Notes: generated by a model not told the origin, from the letters alone. Positions 1-9,407 are shown, numbered from the stretch's first letter. The stretch is 64,000 bases of DNA from Sinorhizobium kostiense (GCF_017874595.1 NZ_JAGILA010000003.1:62001-126000), one strand, 5' to 3'. A program made the numbers and translations.

Positions 1-993
1 CCCCGGCACGTCCAGATGGACGAACAGGTCGGAGCCCATGTGCTCCACCAGACGCACGGCGCCGGTCAGGATGTTCACACCATGGCTGTCGACGAGATGG
101 AAAGCCTCCGGACGAATGCCGATCGAGAGGCTCGAACCCCTGGCGATGGGCGCTCGGACGGCAAACGCCGTGCCAGCCATGCTCGCGAGACCGTTCTCGT
201 GCATCTTTGCGTCCAGAATATTGATTTTGGGCGATCCGATGAATTCAGCGACGCGGCGGTCGTCCGGGTCGGCATAGATCTCCTGCGGCGGCGCGACCTG
301 TAGAAGCTCGCCGTCGAGCATCACCGCCACCCGGTCGGACATGGTCATGGCCTCCGACTGGTCGTGAGTGACATAGACGAAGGTCACGCCGAGCCGCTTG
401 TGCAGTTCCTTGATCTCGGCGCGCATCTGGACACGCAGCTTGGCGTCGAGATTTGAGAGCGGCTCGTCCATCAGGAAGACGGCCGCCTGGCGGACCATGG
501 CGCGGCCGACGGCGACGCGCTGGCGCTGGCCGCCGGATAGTTGGCCCGGCTTGCGGCCCAGAAGATGGCCGATGCCGAGCGCCTTTGCGGTACGCATCAC
601 CTCATTCTCGATCTCGGCGGCAACCGCCTTCGAACCCGGCAGGAAACGCCCGATCAGCGGAAGCCTCTGCCAATTGGACAGACGGCGCATCCGAAGCGGT
701 ACGCTCATGTTCTCCTGCACCGTCATATGCGGGTAAAGCGCGTAGGACTGAAACACCATGGCCACGTCGCGCAGCTTCGGCCGCACACCATCGACAACAC
801 GGTCGCCGATCGCAACGGATCCGCCCGTCTGAACCTCGAGCCCCGCCAGAATCCTGAGCAACGTCGACTTTCCGCAACCCGACGGTCCGAGCAACGTCAG
901 AAACTCGCCGTCAGCGATGTCGAGTGAGACGTCGCGCAGGACGGTTGTAGCACCGAAGGTCTTTTCTATTTTTTCGATGGTTATGCCCGCCAT
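1..993 (-). CDS. ABC transporter ATP-binding protein (UgpC/MalK type), partial
   Basis: Cytoplasmic ATPase of a solute-import ABC transporter. The gene reads from position 993 toward the left edge, which cuts off its 3' end; 331 codons are in the window. Visible motifs are Walker A (GPSGCGKST, about residue 35), the signature LSGGQRQRVAVGRA, Walker B (FLMDEPLSNLD), the H-loop (THDQSEA) and the start of a TOBE-like regulatory region (IGIRPEAFHL). This layout is typical of the UgpC/MalK/PotA group. The gene is divergent from the LysR gene at 1164, and the next genes cleave a phosphonate, so a substrate such as phosphonoalanine is a reasonable inference. The substrate-binding and membrane subunits would lie outside the window. 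Confidence 0.93.
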   Translation of the reverse strand, partial: MAGITIEKIEKTFGATTVLRDVSLDIADGEFLTLLGPSGCGKSTLLRILAGLEVQTGGSVAIGDRVVDGVRPKLRDVAMVFQSYALYPHMTVQENMSVPLRMRRLSNWQRLPLIGRFLPGSKAVAAEIENEVMRTAKALGIGHLLGRKPGQLSGGQRQRVAVGRAMVRQAAVFLMDEPLSNLDAKLRVQMRAEIKELHKRLGVTFVYVTHDQSEAMTMSDRVAVMLDGELLQVAPPQEIYADPDDRRVAEFIGSPKINILDAKMHENGLASMAGTAFAVRAPIARGSSLSIGIRPEAFHLVDSHGVNILTGAVRLVEHMGSDLFVHLDVPG

Positions 994-1163
994 TTTGCGG
1001 TACCTCGCTTTCAGGTGAGCCTGCAAATGCCTGCATCACTCGATGCCTGGACGTGCGAGACCATTGGAGCCGTTGTGTTACAGATGGATGACATATATCG
1101 AATAAACCGATGTGAATGGGTTGATTCTGGATGGTTGGGCGCAATATCTGCGGAGGGCGTTTT

Positions 1164-2075
1164 GTGAGCGAGGAGCAGGATCTTTCCCTCAATGCCGTTC
1201 GCGCCTTCGTACAGGTCGCGCGCGACAGCAGCGTCACGCGGGCGTCGAAGACGCTCGGCATCACCCAGAGTTCTGTGAGCCGTCATATTGCGGTGCTTGA
1301 AGAATTTCTTGGTGCCAAGCTGATTGAGCGCCGCGGCCGGCAAAGCCAGTTGACGGACTTCGGCCGCCTGTTCGCCGACGCTGTTGCCGAGCCGCTCGAT
1401 ACGATCCTGTTCACCGCGAAGCGGATGCGCCGCAACGGCCGGAAGGACGGTAACCGCCTCGTGGTGCGGACGTCGCTCGCCACATTCGCCTACACTGTTC
1501 TCATCCCCAACCTGCGCGAATTCTCGAAAGAGATGGGTGGCGTGACAGTGGACGTCATCAGCACGCTTTCCGCTCCGACCTCCACTGACAGCTTCGACGT
1601 GCTTCTGACTCGTGATCTCACAATCACGGAGCCGGCGGATCGCTGGGACATCTATGACGAGCAGCTTGTCTGCGTCGGCGCCCCGGACTGTGTCGCCGGC
1701 CGCGGCCTCAAAGCCTTGCGGAATACACCCGTCATCGCTGTCACCTCCCGGCCGGACATTTTGCCGACCTGGCTGCGCGGCATGGACCTGAAAACCTCCG
1801 ATATTACGTCCGGCGCACGCTACGATCACCATTACCTCGCCTTGCCGGCCGTCACGACAGGAAACAGCCTTTTGGTGACGCCGCATATCGTGGTGGCGGA
1901 ACTGATCCGGCAGGGCCTACTGGAGATGCTTCCCGGCTCACGCGCGCCAAGCGGCATGCAGTACCGCGCCTATGCGATTGATCGCGGCTCCAATCCGGAT
2001 GTGGCGCGTGCCTTTTGCCGCTGGCTGACCCGGCTTTGCAAGAAAATGACCGAAGTGGAAGTGCCAGCCCAATAG
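1164..2075 (+). CDS. LysR-family transcriptional regulator
   Basis: Transcription factor of about 303 residues. The N-terminal winged helix is recognisable (LNAVRAFVQVARDSSVTRASKTLGITQSSVSR in two overlapping helices), followed by a LysR substrate-binding domain of about 200 residues. I chose the GTG at 1164 because a strong GGAGGG Shine-Dalgarno sequence ends six bases upstream; an in-frame ATG at 1131 would add 11 residues. It sits between a divergent transporter gene and the aminotransferase and phosphonopyruvate-hydrolase-like genes. In Variovorax Pal2 the comparable cluster has a LysR activator that responds to phosphonoalanine, so the same role is inferred here. Confidence 0.9.
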   Translation: MSEEQDLSLNAVRAFVQVARDSSVTRASKTLGITQSSVSRHIAVLEEFLGAKLIERRGRQSQLTDFGRLFADAVAEPLDTILFTAKRMRRNGRKDGNRLVVRTSLATFAYTVLIPNLREFSKEMGGVTVDVISTLSAPTSTDSFDVLLTRDLTITEPADRWDIYDEQLVCVGAPDCVAGRGLKALRNTPVIAVTSRPDILPTWLRGMDLKTSDITSGARYDHHYLALPAVTTGNSLLVTPHIVVAELIRQGLLEMLPGSRAPSGMQYRAYAIDRGSNPDVARAFCRWLTRLCKKMTEVEVPAQ

Positions 2076-2199
2076 CGGTCCGCGTCCGTCCAATCGCAAA
2101 TTGCGATCATTCGGCTCGGTTTACGCGATGGCTGAACTGGCCATTGCAGTACTCCCTGAGTAGTTCTGGGTCAGATCCAGTGTTTCGAGGAGAGTTGCC

Positions 2200-3438
2200 T
2201 TGCCGCTCATCGCCAAGAGACTACAAGCCGTCCGTCCCTCCCAGACCAAGGCCATGACGGCCGCGGCCGCCGCACTCAAAGAAAAAGGTGTCGATGTCAT
2301 TGCGCTCAGCCAGGGAGAGCCGGATTTCGATACACCTGAGGCAGTCCAAAACGCCGGCATCGCCGCCATTCGCAATGGCAGGACGCGCTATACGCCGGTT
2401 GCAGGCGTGAAGCCGCTGCTCGAGGCGATCCGGGACAAGCTCAAGCGCGACAACAGTCTTGAGTACGGGATCGACCAGATAACCGTCGGCTGCGGCGCCA
2501 AGCAGGTCGTTTTCAATGGACTATTTGCCAGCCTCGATCGCGGAGATGAGGTCATCATCCCCGCACCTTGCTGGGTGTCCTATCCCGACATGGTGCGGCT
2601 TGCCGGCGGCGAGCCGGTACTGGTCGCCTGCCATGAACGCTTCGGCTTCAAGCTGAAGCCGGAGGATCTGGAGGCGGCGATCACACCGCGCACCAAATGG
2701 CTGATGCTGAACTCGCCCAACAATCCGACGGGCGCTGTGTATTCCAAGGCAGAGCTTGCCGCGCTCGCCGCCGTGCTTCGCCGTCATGAGAAGGTGCATG
2801 TGCTCGCCGACGACATCTACGAGAAGCTCGTCTATGGCAAACGCTTCGCCACCATGGCCGAGGCGGCTCCCGATCTCCTCGACAGGACCTTGACCGTGAA
2901 CGGCGTTTCCAAATCGAGCGCCATGACCGGCTGGCGGCTCGGCTACGGTGCCGGTCCAAAAGAGCTGATCAAAGCGATGAACACAATCCAGGGACAGACC
3001 TCGTCCCATACGAGTTCAATCTCGCAATATGCGGCAATCGAAGCGATCGGCGGCAACCAGGACTACATCGGCGATTTCGTCTCCGATTTCGAGAAGCGTC
3101 GCGATCTGGTGGTCGAGAAGATCAACGAATCGCAAGGCCTCAAATGCCGCTCGCCGGACGGCGCCTTCTATGTCTTCGTCAATTGCGCCGGCGTGCTCGG
3201 CAAGGTCACGCCGCAGGGCAAGGCGATCGAGACCGACATGGATTTCGCGCTCTACCTTCTGGAGCAGTTTGGCGTCGCCGTCGTGCCGGGCAGTGGCTTC
3301 ATGGCCTCGCCGTACATTCGCATCTCCTACGCCGCCTCCGTCGAAGAGCTGCAGCACGCCTGCGGCCGCATCCTTGCGGCCTGTGAAGCCCTTTCCGAAA
3401 GTGAAATGAGCGATGAGCAAAGCAAAGCAACTGCGTAA
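2200..3438 (+). CDS. Class I/II PLP aminotransferase, probable phosphonoalanine aminotransferase
   Basis: Fold-type I aspartate-aminotransferase relative of 412 residues. The substrate loop NSPNNPTG (about 171-178), the PLP-contacting DDIY (204-207) and the Schiff-base lysine K238 in VSKSSAMTGWR are present. The start is TTG at 2200, preceded by GAGGAGAG at normal spacing. Its end overlaps the next gene by 26 bases, so the two are one operon. General aspartate aminotransferase activity is the family default. The context with a phosphonopyruvate-hydrolase-like enzyme suggests it deaminates L-phosphonoalanine to 3-phosphonopyruvate; this is inference. Confidence 0.88.
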   Translation: MPLIAKRLQAVRPSQTKAMTAAAAALKEKGVDVIALSQGEPDFDTPEAVQNAGIAAIRNGRTRYTPVAGVKPLLEAIRDKLKRDNSLEYGIDQITVGCGAKQVVFNGLFASLDRGDEVIIPAPCWVSYPDMVRLAGGEPVLVACHERFGFKLKPEDLEAAITPRTKWLMLNSPNNPTGAVYSKAELAALAAVLRRHEKVHVLADDIYEKLVYGKRFATMAEAAPDLLDRTLTVNGVSKSSAMTGWRLGYGAGPKELIKAMNTIQGQTSSHTSSISQYAAIEAIGGNQDYIGDFVSDFEKRRDLVVEKINESQGLKCRSPDGAFYVFVNCAGVLGKVTPQGKAIETDMDFALYLLEQFGVAVVPGSGFMASPYIRISYAASVEELQHACGRILAACEALSESEMSDEQSKATA

Positions 3439-4285
3439 GCGCATGGCCGAATGCGGCCTCGTCCATATCATGGCTGCCCATAGCCCCCTCTCGGCAATTC
3501 TTGCCGAAGAGGCCGGCTTCGATGGGATCTGGGCCTCGGGCTTCGAACTCTCGGCGCTCTATGGTCTCGCCGACATGAGCCTGATCACCATGACCCAACA
3601 TCTCGACATGCTGCGAGCGATCGCCGGTCAGTCGTCACTGCCGATCGTCGCCGACATCGACACCGGCTATGGCAACGCCTTGAACGTGATCCATGCTATC
3701 CGTGAATACGAGAAGGCAGGCACCGCAGCCGTCGTGATTGAGGATAAGACCTTCCCGAAAGTCAGCAGCCTTGCCGCCGACGGCCGCCAAGAACTGCTGC
3801 GGATCGAAGAGTTTCAGGGAAAGATCAAAGCGGCAGTCTCCACCCGCAGCGATCCGGATTTCCTTATCATTGCCCGCACGGAAGCGCTTATTGCAGCCCT
3901 TGGCGAAGAAGAGGCGCTCAGGCGCGGCATGGCCTATGCTGCGGCCGGCGCCGACATGATTCTCATCCATTCGAAGAAGAAGGACCCGGCCGAGATCGAG
4001 AGCTTCTCACAAGCGTGGAAAGGACCCGTTCCGCTGGTCATCGTTCCCAACGCCTATCCGGAACTCGATGCTACGCGCATCCGCGGGCTCGGCAACATCA
4101 AGATGACCATCTACGGAAATTATGGTATTCGCACAGCAACTACAGCAATGCAGGATACATTTCGGCGGATCATTGCCGATGGCGGCGTGCAGAACGTGCA
4201 CAAGGACATCGTCCCGGTAGAAGAGATCTTCCGGCTTCAGAAGATGGAACAGGTCAAGGCCGACGAAAATCGGTTCCTGCGATAG
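3413..4285 (+). CDS. palA: Phosphonopyruvate hydrolase-like enzyme (PEP mutase/isocitrate lyase superfamily)
   Basis: Enzyme of 290 residues that would cleave the C-P bond of 3-phosphonopyruvate to pyruvate and phosphate. Superfamily motifs are WASGFE (40-45), the metal-binding DIDTGYG (81-87) and the active-site loop EDKTFPKVSSL (110-120). PEP mutases carry Asn in this loop (EDKxxPKxNS) and Variovorax phosphonopyruvate hydrolase has Thr118; this protein has Ser118. That favours a hydrolase over a mutase, but Ser is not the characterised residue. Pairing with an aminotransferase, a LysR regulator and a transporter matches a phosphonoalanine catabolic cluster. A PEP mutase would normally sit beside a phosphonopyruvate decarboxylase, which is absent. 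Confidence 0.82.
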   Translation: MSKAKQLRKRMAECGLVHIMAAHSPLSAILAEEAGFDGIWASGFELSALYGLADMSLITMTQHLDMLRAIAGQSSLPIVADIDTGYGNALNVIHAIREYEKAGTAAVVIEDKTFPKVSSLAADGRQELLRIEEFQGKIKAAVSTRSDPDFLIIARTEALIAALGEEEALRRGMAYAAAGADMILIHSKKKDPAEIESFSQAWKGPVPLVIVPNAYPELDATRIRGLGNIKMTIYGNYGIRTATTAMQDTFRRIIADGGVQNVHKDIVPVEEIFRLQKMEQVKADENRFLR

Positions 4286-4372
4286 ATGAGCTTATGAGAC
4301 TGATGCGCGCCGCCAATTCCGACCGACCCCGAATTTGGCATCGCCGTTGTCGAAGGCGGAGGAGTTTCATCG

Positions 4373-4504
4373 TTGAGTTTTGACCTTGATCAGATTGCGG
4401 CGTTTCGCTCCAAATTTGGAGACGAGGCATTTGTCGAGGCCGCAATGCGATACGTGGAGGAGACTGCCGAATTGATGTCGGCACATGACGACCTTTGGCT
4501 TTAG
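4373..4504 (+). CDS. Small hypothetical protein (43 residues)
   Basis: A short frame starting with TTG at 4373, with GCGGAGGAG about eight bases upstream, ending TAG at 4502. The product is acidic and helix-prone (DLDQIAAFRSKFGDEAF then EETAELMSAHDD). I do not recognise it. It could be a small gene or a leftover from the edge of the phosphonate cluster; codon use is compatible with coding, but length alone makes this weak. Confidence 0.3.
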   Translation: MSFDLDQIAAFRSKFGDEAFVEAAMRYVEETAELMSAHDDLWL

Positions 4505-4970
4505 CGGGATGCTGTCAAAGCGTGCTCCTGTAGAGCAGCGATTTCGGCTGAAATGCGGACTTTCGGAGGCTTGGGGACGCCACGTCGAACGTCGTAAGGG
4601 GGCCGGGAGGTGACCGCCTACTATCGTCTGAGATCACCGGATAGCTGCCATTCGGAAACCGACTTCGCGCCACCGGCCATCAATGTCGGCCTGAAGTTCA
4701 GTGCACAAGTGAAGCGCTGAGCAAGATGCGACGGCGGCTTCGAGCTAGCGCGAATCTGTCCGCCGAAGCAAGCATACAGGCGGTGGCGACGGCTGCATAC
4801 GTCACACAGAGGGAGAGCTCAGTCTTGTGGCAGTGCTCGGTATCCGCGAAAGGATCGGATGTGGGAGCCGTCGTTCGTGGAGGCAATTCGCGTGTTTGGA
4901 TCTCTCTGTGTTTATGGTTGTTGAATTGTGTCGCACTGACGTTAAACTGGCGGCTTAGGGGGCTTCGGCA
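4505..4970. other. Intergenic spacer, no gene seen
   Basis: I see no convincing reading frame, repeat or regulatory motif here. It separates the phosphonate cluster from the defence-like patch and probably contains the promoter of the operon starting at 4971. Confidence 0.5.
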
Positions 4971-5888
4971 ATGCTGAGTGCAGTGCAGGTCTGGAATCCA
5001 GACGATTGGGAACTGTTTGCTCAAACACTACTTCATGGGCGTCACGGACCACTGCATGTGCAGAAGATTCCGGCTGCCCACAAGGGCGACTATGGGATTG
5101 ACTACTACTGTACGAAGGACGCTGTTGCATACCAGTGCTATGCGGTCGAGGAACCAATAGATATTGCGGTCAGGGCGGAACGGCAGAAGAAGAAGATCAC
5201 GACGGATCTTACTAAGCTTATCAAGAATCACGTCGAAATCGGCAAGCTGTTTCACGGGGTGCCCATTCGACACTGGGTGCTTATGGCCCCTCTTCATGAC
5301 AGCAAGGACGTCAATCTTCATTGCGCGAAGAAAACGAAAGACCTGCGCGATACCGGTATTCCAGCGTTCGACGCGACGGTCGAGGTGATCATCCAAGATC
5401 CTAGCAATTTTCCGAATGACGCTGTTGCTCTGGGCATGTCTGCTCTTTCCAAAGTGACTCTCTCTATCCCAACGCCGTCACAATCCGAGCTGGCCACTTG
5501 GGCGGCAGGCTCTTCCGATCTCCTAGCGAATGCCACCGGGAAGCTGCAAAAGCGGGCGCCGCCGGATAAGCTTGACGATGTCGTTGGCGAAGCGGTGAGG
5601 TCTTTCCTTCAGGGCAATGCGCTGCTCGATGCTCTTCGCTCTGGTTCGCCCGATCTCCACGAGAAAGTCATGTCTGCGGTAAGGAGCCGTGCTCGACGAT
5701 TGGAGTTTGCTGGTCCGCAATCGGGTGGATCAGCCGGGGAAATACTACACGCGGAACTCGATGCCCTAATTGCGGCGATGCAGGCGCCGGCCCCGAGTCT
5801 TTCGGCGGAGAACGCTGAGCAGATAGCGTATGGCTCCATATGTGAATGGATCATGCGCTGCCCTCTGGATTTCCCCAATGTCCAGTGA
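4971..5888 (+). CDS. REase-fold-like protein, first gene of an ABC-three-component-like cassette
   Basis: A 305-residue protein opening with WNPDDWELFAQTLL, then GDYGIDYYC (D40, D44) and AYQCY (Q55). This pattern recalls a PD-(D/E)xK nuclease core (G-D-x-G-x-D followed by Q-x-K), but the usual lysine is Tyr57, so catalysis is uncertain. The C-terminal half is predicted helical and not recognisable. Its stop overlaps the next start (5878) by 11 bases, and that gene overlaps the ATPase gene by four, so the three are translationally coupled. In ABC-three-component defence systems an effector is encoded with a middle component and an ABC ATPase; this protein would be the effector or sensor. No function is demonstrated. 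Confidence 0.72.
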   Translation: MLSAVQVWNPDDWELFAQTLLHGRHGPLHVQKIPAAHKGDYGIDYYCTKDAVAYQCYAVEEPIDIAVRAERQKKKITTDLTKLIKNHVEIGKLFHGVPIRHWVLMAPLHDSKDVNLHCAKKTKDLRDTGIPAFDATVEVIIQDPSNFPNDAVALGMSALSKVTLSIPTPSQSELATWAAGSSDLLANATGKLQKRAPPDKLDDVVGEAVRSFLQGNALLDALRSGSPDLHEKVMSAVRSRARRLEFAGPQSGGSAGEILHAELDALIAAMQAPAPSLSAENAEQIAYGSICEWIMRCPLDFPNVQ

Positions 5889-6366
5889 GTCGATCCTTCG
5901 TCGCGCCATTCTCGGCGGGGCATTCACTTATACATCGCGTCCCGATCCGATGCCGGGTGACCTGCGCATGTCCTGGGGGATAGCCGTGCTGGTGCTCGCA
6001 CTCTTCTATAGCCGGGCGAAAAAATCCAACTTCCAGAAGCTCCAGTTTATGGCTCACGCCGTTCGATTGCCGGAGGGCAGGGAGGAAGTTCGCGGGCTTC
6101 TATCACGTAAGTATAAGCCCACCGAGGTTTCTGTTCGAGTAGAGCCGTCCCTCAACCGAGCCGTTGCATTGGCACATGCACTGAAGCTGGTGAAGATTGA
6201 AAAAGGCACATCGGTCTCGTTGACAAACAACGGCGAGAAAATGGCTGCGGCTATCGTGAAGGGTGACGACACGCTGAGAGAGGAAATATCGTTTCTGCGC
6301 GATGTGGCTCCGAAAATGACTGATGCACTTATGAAACGAGTCTGGCGACTGGAGGACCTCCTATGA
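5878..6366 (+). CDS. Winged-helix-like middle component of an ABC-three-component-like cassette
   Basis: A 162-residue protein starting at ATG 5878 inside the end of the previous gene. It has a hydrophobic helix (about 33-44, GIAVLVLALFYS) and a segment about 90-125 resembling a winged helix (PSLNRAVALAHALKLVKIEKGTSVSLTNNGEKMA), followed by acidic helices. This matches the style of middle-component proteins that link ABC ATPases to effectors in three-component conflict systems. I base that on position and fold impression, not a family hit. The four-base ATGA overlap with the ATPase gene supports stoichiometric co-expression. Confidence 0.68.
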   Translation: MSSESILRRAILGGAFTYTSRPDPMPGDLRMSWGIAVLVLALFYSRAKKSNFQKLQFMAHAVRLPEGREEVRGLLSRKYKPTEVSVRVEPSLNRAVALAHALKLVKIEKGTSVSLTNNGEKMAAAIVKGDDTLREEISFLRDVAPKMTDALMKRVWRLEDLL

Positions 6367-8387
6367 CACTGCGCTTCCAGCGTTTGCGACTTCGGGCGGT
6401 GACATCAGACGGGGTGTATGGTGCAGATGTCCCATTCTCTCGGGGACTGACGGTCTTGTGGGCCGACAATACCAAAGGTAAGTCGACCTGCATGCAGGGA
6501 ATGCTCTATGCCTTGGGCCTGGAGCGAATGCTGAGCCCGCGACGGGAAATTCCACTGCCGCATGCAATGACCACCTATCTCAACACGGACAACGAAAAGC
6601 GCGTTGAGGTGTTGGAATCGAGTGTGTCCCTCGAAATTGCGAACGGGAACGACCAAGTCATCACTGTAAATCGCGCCGTGAAGGCAACTACGGATACGCG
6701 GCTTGTTACCGTCGATTTCGGTGCAGCGTTGTCTGGCGATGGAACTGGCCTTCGGCGACAGAACTTTTTCGTTCTCGATCCCGGTGCGGCTCAACGAGAG
6801 GACGGTTTTCACCACTTTCTTGAAGGCTTCTTGGGATGGCATTTGCCGCAGGTTAGGCGCTACGACGCCCCCGAAACAAAACTTTATCTTGAGACCGTGT
6901 TCCCCTTGTTCTGGGTTGAGCAAAAGTTCGGCTGGTCGGCCATTCCGGCAGCAATCCCAACCTACATGCGAATTCGCGAGGTTCATAAGCGCGCCGTTGA
7001 ATTCATCATGGACCTCGACGTCTACAAGCTTGAAGTTCAACGGGAACGCATCGCGGAGCGCCTCGCAGCCAATTCGAAAGAATGGTCCGTGGTTCGGCAA
7101 GAGTTGGAGCGATTTGTCAATAGAGGTGGCGGAAGAGTATCCGGGCTCAGTGAGGGACCTGTCGCCGATCCGGCAGCGCTGACGAACGCGCATGTGCAAT
7201 TGGCGGAGGGTACAGACTGGGTTCCACTGAGTTCGGTCGCTACACAACTGCGAGGGAGTATCGCGGAATTGGTCGCGCAGGCCGTGCCCGCCGTCGAGGA
7301 GCAATCGGACGAGGTTGCGCAGAAGCTGGACCAGATCACACAGCATGTCGACCAGCTAAACGCCGAGCGAATTCGCGTTCACGGAATTCAGCAACTCAAG
7401 GCTGCCGATATGCAGTCGCTCAAAAGGCGTATCGCGGCTCTCGAAGACGATCTCGCAAAGAACCTCGACGTCCAAAGATTGCAGCGGTACTCCGGTGTAA
7501 CGGCCACATTGACCCCTGACAGGTGCCCGACATGCGAGCAGGCGCTGGTGGACACATTGCTATCACAGGACGCTCTCTCGGCGGTAATGCCCATCTCTGA
7601 CAACATCGAATACATTCGATCTCAGAAGAGAATGTTCGAAGACATTCTCGCGAGGGAACAGGCCGAGGAGAATGAGCGCCGTGATCAGCTCTCAGCGATT
7701 GGCCGAAGACTGTTCGACTACTACGCTCAGATCCGACTCCTTCGATCAGAGTTGGTAGCGCCGGGGGCCAACCCATCCGCGGCCATCATCGAGGAGCGCA
7801 TCCGGGCTGAGGCACGGTTGCGGGACCTTGAAGCCCTTCAGACGATTTTCGATGACGCTCTGGATCGTCTTGGCAATCTGCAGGAAGCCTACAATGCGCT
7901 CCTCTTGGAGCGAGCCCAAATCCCTACAGAGAAGCTCTCTTCTGGCGACCATGACAAACTCAATCGGCTAACGTCGCTGGTACAGGATCAAGCCGAAGAC
8001 TTCGGATTCAGCACTTTTTCACCGGCGGAGTTGTCGATCTCACAGGACAGCTACAGGCCCGAGAAGGAAGGATTTGAGATCGGCTTCGAGACGTCAGCAA
8101 GTGACGCCATTAGGCTGAAGTGGGCCTATCAGTTGGGATTACTCGAGCTCGCCAGTGACAAATCCACCAACCACCCCGGCGTGCTTGTCTTCGATGAACC
8201 GCGTCAGCAATCATCTTCTCGACCAAGTTTCCAGAACCTTCTGAAACGCGCGTCTGTAGCCAAAAAGCGAAATCAGCAGGTGATATTCTCTACGAGCGAT
8301 GATCTCGAAACCCTTAAATCGATAACTTCTTCAATTGACTGTGAGGAGGTGATCTTCCCGGGCTATATCCTTCAAAAGCTCGAATAA
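6363..8387 (+). CDS. Rad50/SMC-like ABC ATPase with zinc-hook motif
   Basis: A 674-residue ATPase. The N-terminal Walker A is ADNTKGKST (about 34-42), the C-terminal Walker B is VLVFDEPRQQ (about 607-616), and the D-loop/H-loop region ends in VIFSTSDD. Between them are long heptad-like helices interrupted by CPTC (C388, C391), the arrangement of a Rad50 zinc hook. A canonical LSGGQ signature is not obvious. The gene is third in a coupled operon with an REase-like protein and a winged-helix-like protein. Rad50/RecN-type ATPases in such operons are proposed DNA- or nucleoprotein-sensing anti-phage systems. The cassette is followed by a dead integrase. Confidence 0.85.
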   Translation: MTLRFQRLRLRAVTSDGVYGADVPFSRGLTVLWADNTKGKSTCMQGMLYALGLERMLSPRREIPLPHAMTTYLNTDNEKRVEVLESSVSLEIANGNDQVITVNRAVKATTDTRLVTVDFGAALSGDGTGLRRQNFFVLDPGAAQREDGFHHFLEGFLGWHLPQVRRYDAPETKLYLETVFPLFWVEQKFGWSAIPAAIPTYMRIREVHKRAVEFIMDLDVYKLEVQRERIAERLAANSKEWSVVRQELERFVNRGGGRVSGLSEGPVADPAALTNAHVQLAEGTDWVPLSSVATQLRGSIAELVAQAVPAVEEQSDEVAQKLDQITQHVDQLNAERIRVHGIQQLKAADMQSLKRRIAALEDDLAKNLDVQRLQRYSGVTATLTPDRCPTCEQALVDTLLSQDALSAVMPISDNIEYIRSQKRMFEDILAREQAEENERRDQLSAIGRRLFDYYAQIRLLRSELVAPGANPSAAIIEERIRAEARLRDLEALQTIFDDALDRLGNLQEAYNALLLERAQIPTEKLSSGDHDKLNRLTSLVQDQAEDFGFSTFSPAELSISQDSYRPEKEGFEIGFETSASDAIRLKWAYQLGLLELASDKSTNHPGVLVFDEPRQQSSSRPSFQNLLKRASVAKKRNQQVIFSTSDDLETLKSITSSIDCEEVIFPGYILQKLE

Positions 8388-8777
8388 GATCGTATCCACC
8401 GAGGTCACCAAGCAATCGAGCGACCGCGTTGTCGCTCGTGGCGCAGAAGATCAACGTGGACTATCATCTCTGACATGCAGCGCGAAAGCGTGAAGTCAAC
8501 AGTCCCGATCTTTAATCTGGCTTTGAGAGCCGGAAGCGCCTCCCGTTCTTCGATCTCACTGAAATCACGATTTAGACGCGAAGGGGAGTGCAGGAACCGG
8601 CGTGGGGCCGGGCTTGGGCACAGGGCTCTAGCCAGGGGTTACGAATGTCCGCTTCTGGAGCACCGCGATGATGAGTTCAACGCCCGGCGTGGGGCGCATA
8701 GCCGCTCAATGTACTTTTTCAGACGGGGCCCCTCGCGCCGAGACGCTCGGCCCCGCTTTGCGCGGGACCGCACATTT
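8388..8777. other. Intergenic spacer, no gene seen
   Basis: No supported gene. The plus strand is open for a long way across this stretch and the integrase remnant, but that frame is antisense to the integrase similarity and its translation resembles nothing. Confidence 0.45.
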
Positions 8778-9407
8778 TCAGATCTCCGTATGCTCCGCCA
8801 GTTCCAGCGCATCCTCGATGTCCACGCCTGGATATATGATCGTGTTCTCGCTTTTGGTATGTCCGAGCAGGATCTGGATTGCACGAAGATTGCCTGTCGC
8901 TTTGTAGATCATCGCCGCCTTTGTGCGTCGGAGCGAGTGCGTCCCGTAGTCTTCGCGGCGCAGGGCAATCGCAGCCACCGACTCATCCACCAATCTGGCA
9001 TATTGGCCAGTGCTGAGATGATCGGCATGATCAACCCGGCTGGGGAAGGCGTAGTCATCAATTGTTCCGCCTATCCGTTCAAGCCACGCAAGCAAACCTG
9101 CCGTGACGTCAGCCGTGATCTCGAACTGGACGGGACGTCCGGTTTTTGCTGGATGACCATGGCGCGGTTCGGATCTCCTGGCCCGCGAGGAGGGTTCCGA
9201 TCTTGATCTTAACGAAATCGCAGCCTCGAAGCTTACTGTCGATCGCAAGATCGAACAGCGCCTGGTCTCGCATGCGCTCCTCTCATCGAGGAAGAGGCGA
9301 ATTGCCCAAATCTACCGCTGCTTCACGGGCTTCTTTACGCCGCCCTTTCGACCGGCGTTCCATGGCGGGCGACCCAGTGCAGCAGGATCATATTGTGCGA
9401 TACCCAT
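8778..9407 (-). pseudogene. Tyrosine recombinase (site-specific integrase), inactivated
   Basis: Remnant of a rhizobial tyrosine integrase of about 210 residues. Reading leftward from ATG 9407, it begins MGIAQYDPAALGRPPWN, meets an in-frame TAG after about 31 codons, continues in another frame (RDQALFDLAIDSKLRGCDFV), and shifts again before the catalytic C-terminus. The terminal frame keeps HSLRR, LLGH and a tyrosine in TIIYPGVD, the HxxR...H...Y set of the family. At least one stop and two frameshifts rule out a full-length product. Its position beside the defence cassette suggests that segment arrived on a mobile element. Confidence 0.8.

Noticed and set aside
3413..4285. PEP mutase (phosphonate biosynthesis) reading of this gene
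   Set aside because: The loop lacks the Asn of PEP mutases and no phosphonopyruvate decarboxylase gene is adjacent; the neighbours are catabolic.
8475..9206. Long plus-strand frame of 243 codons
   Set aside because: It is antisense to the integrase remnant, whose catalytic motifs are clear on the other strand; its translation resembles no protein.
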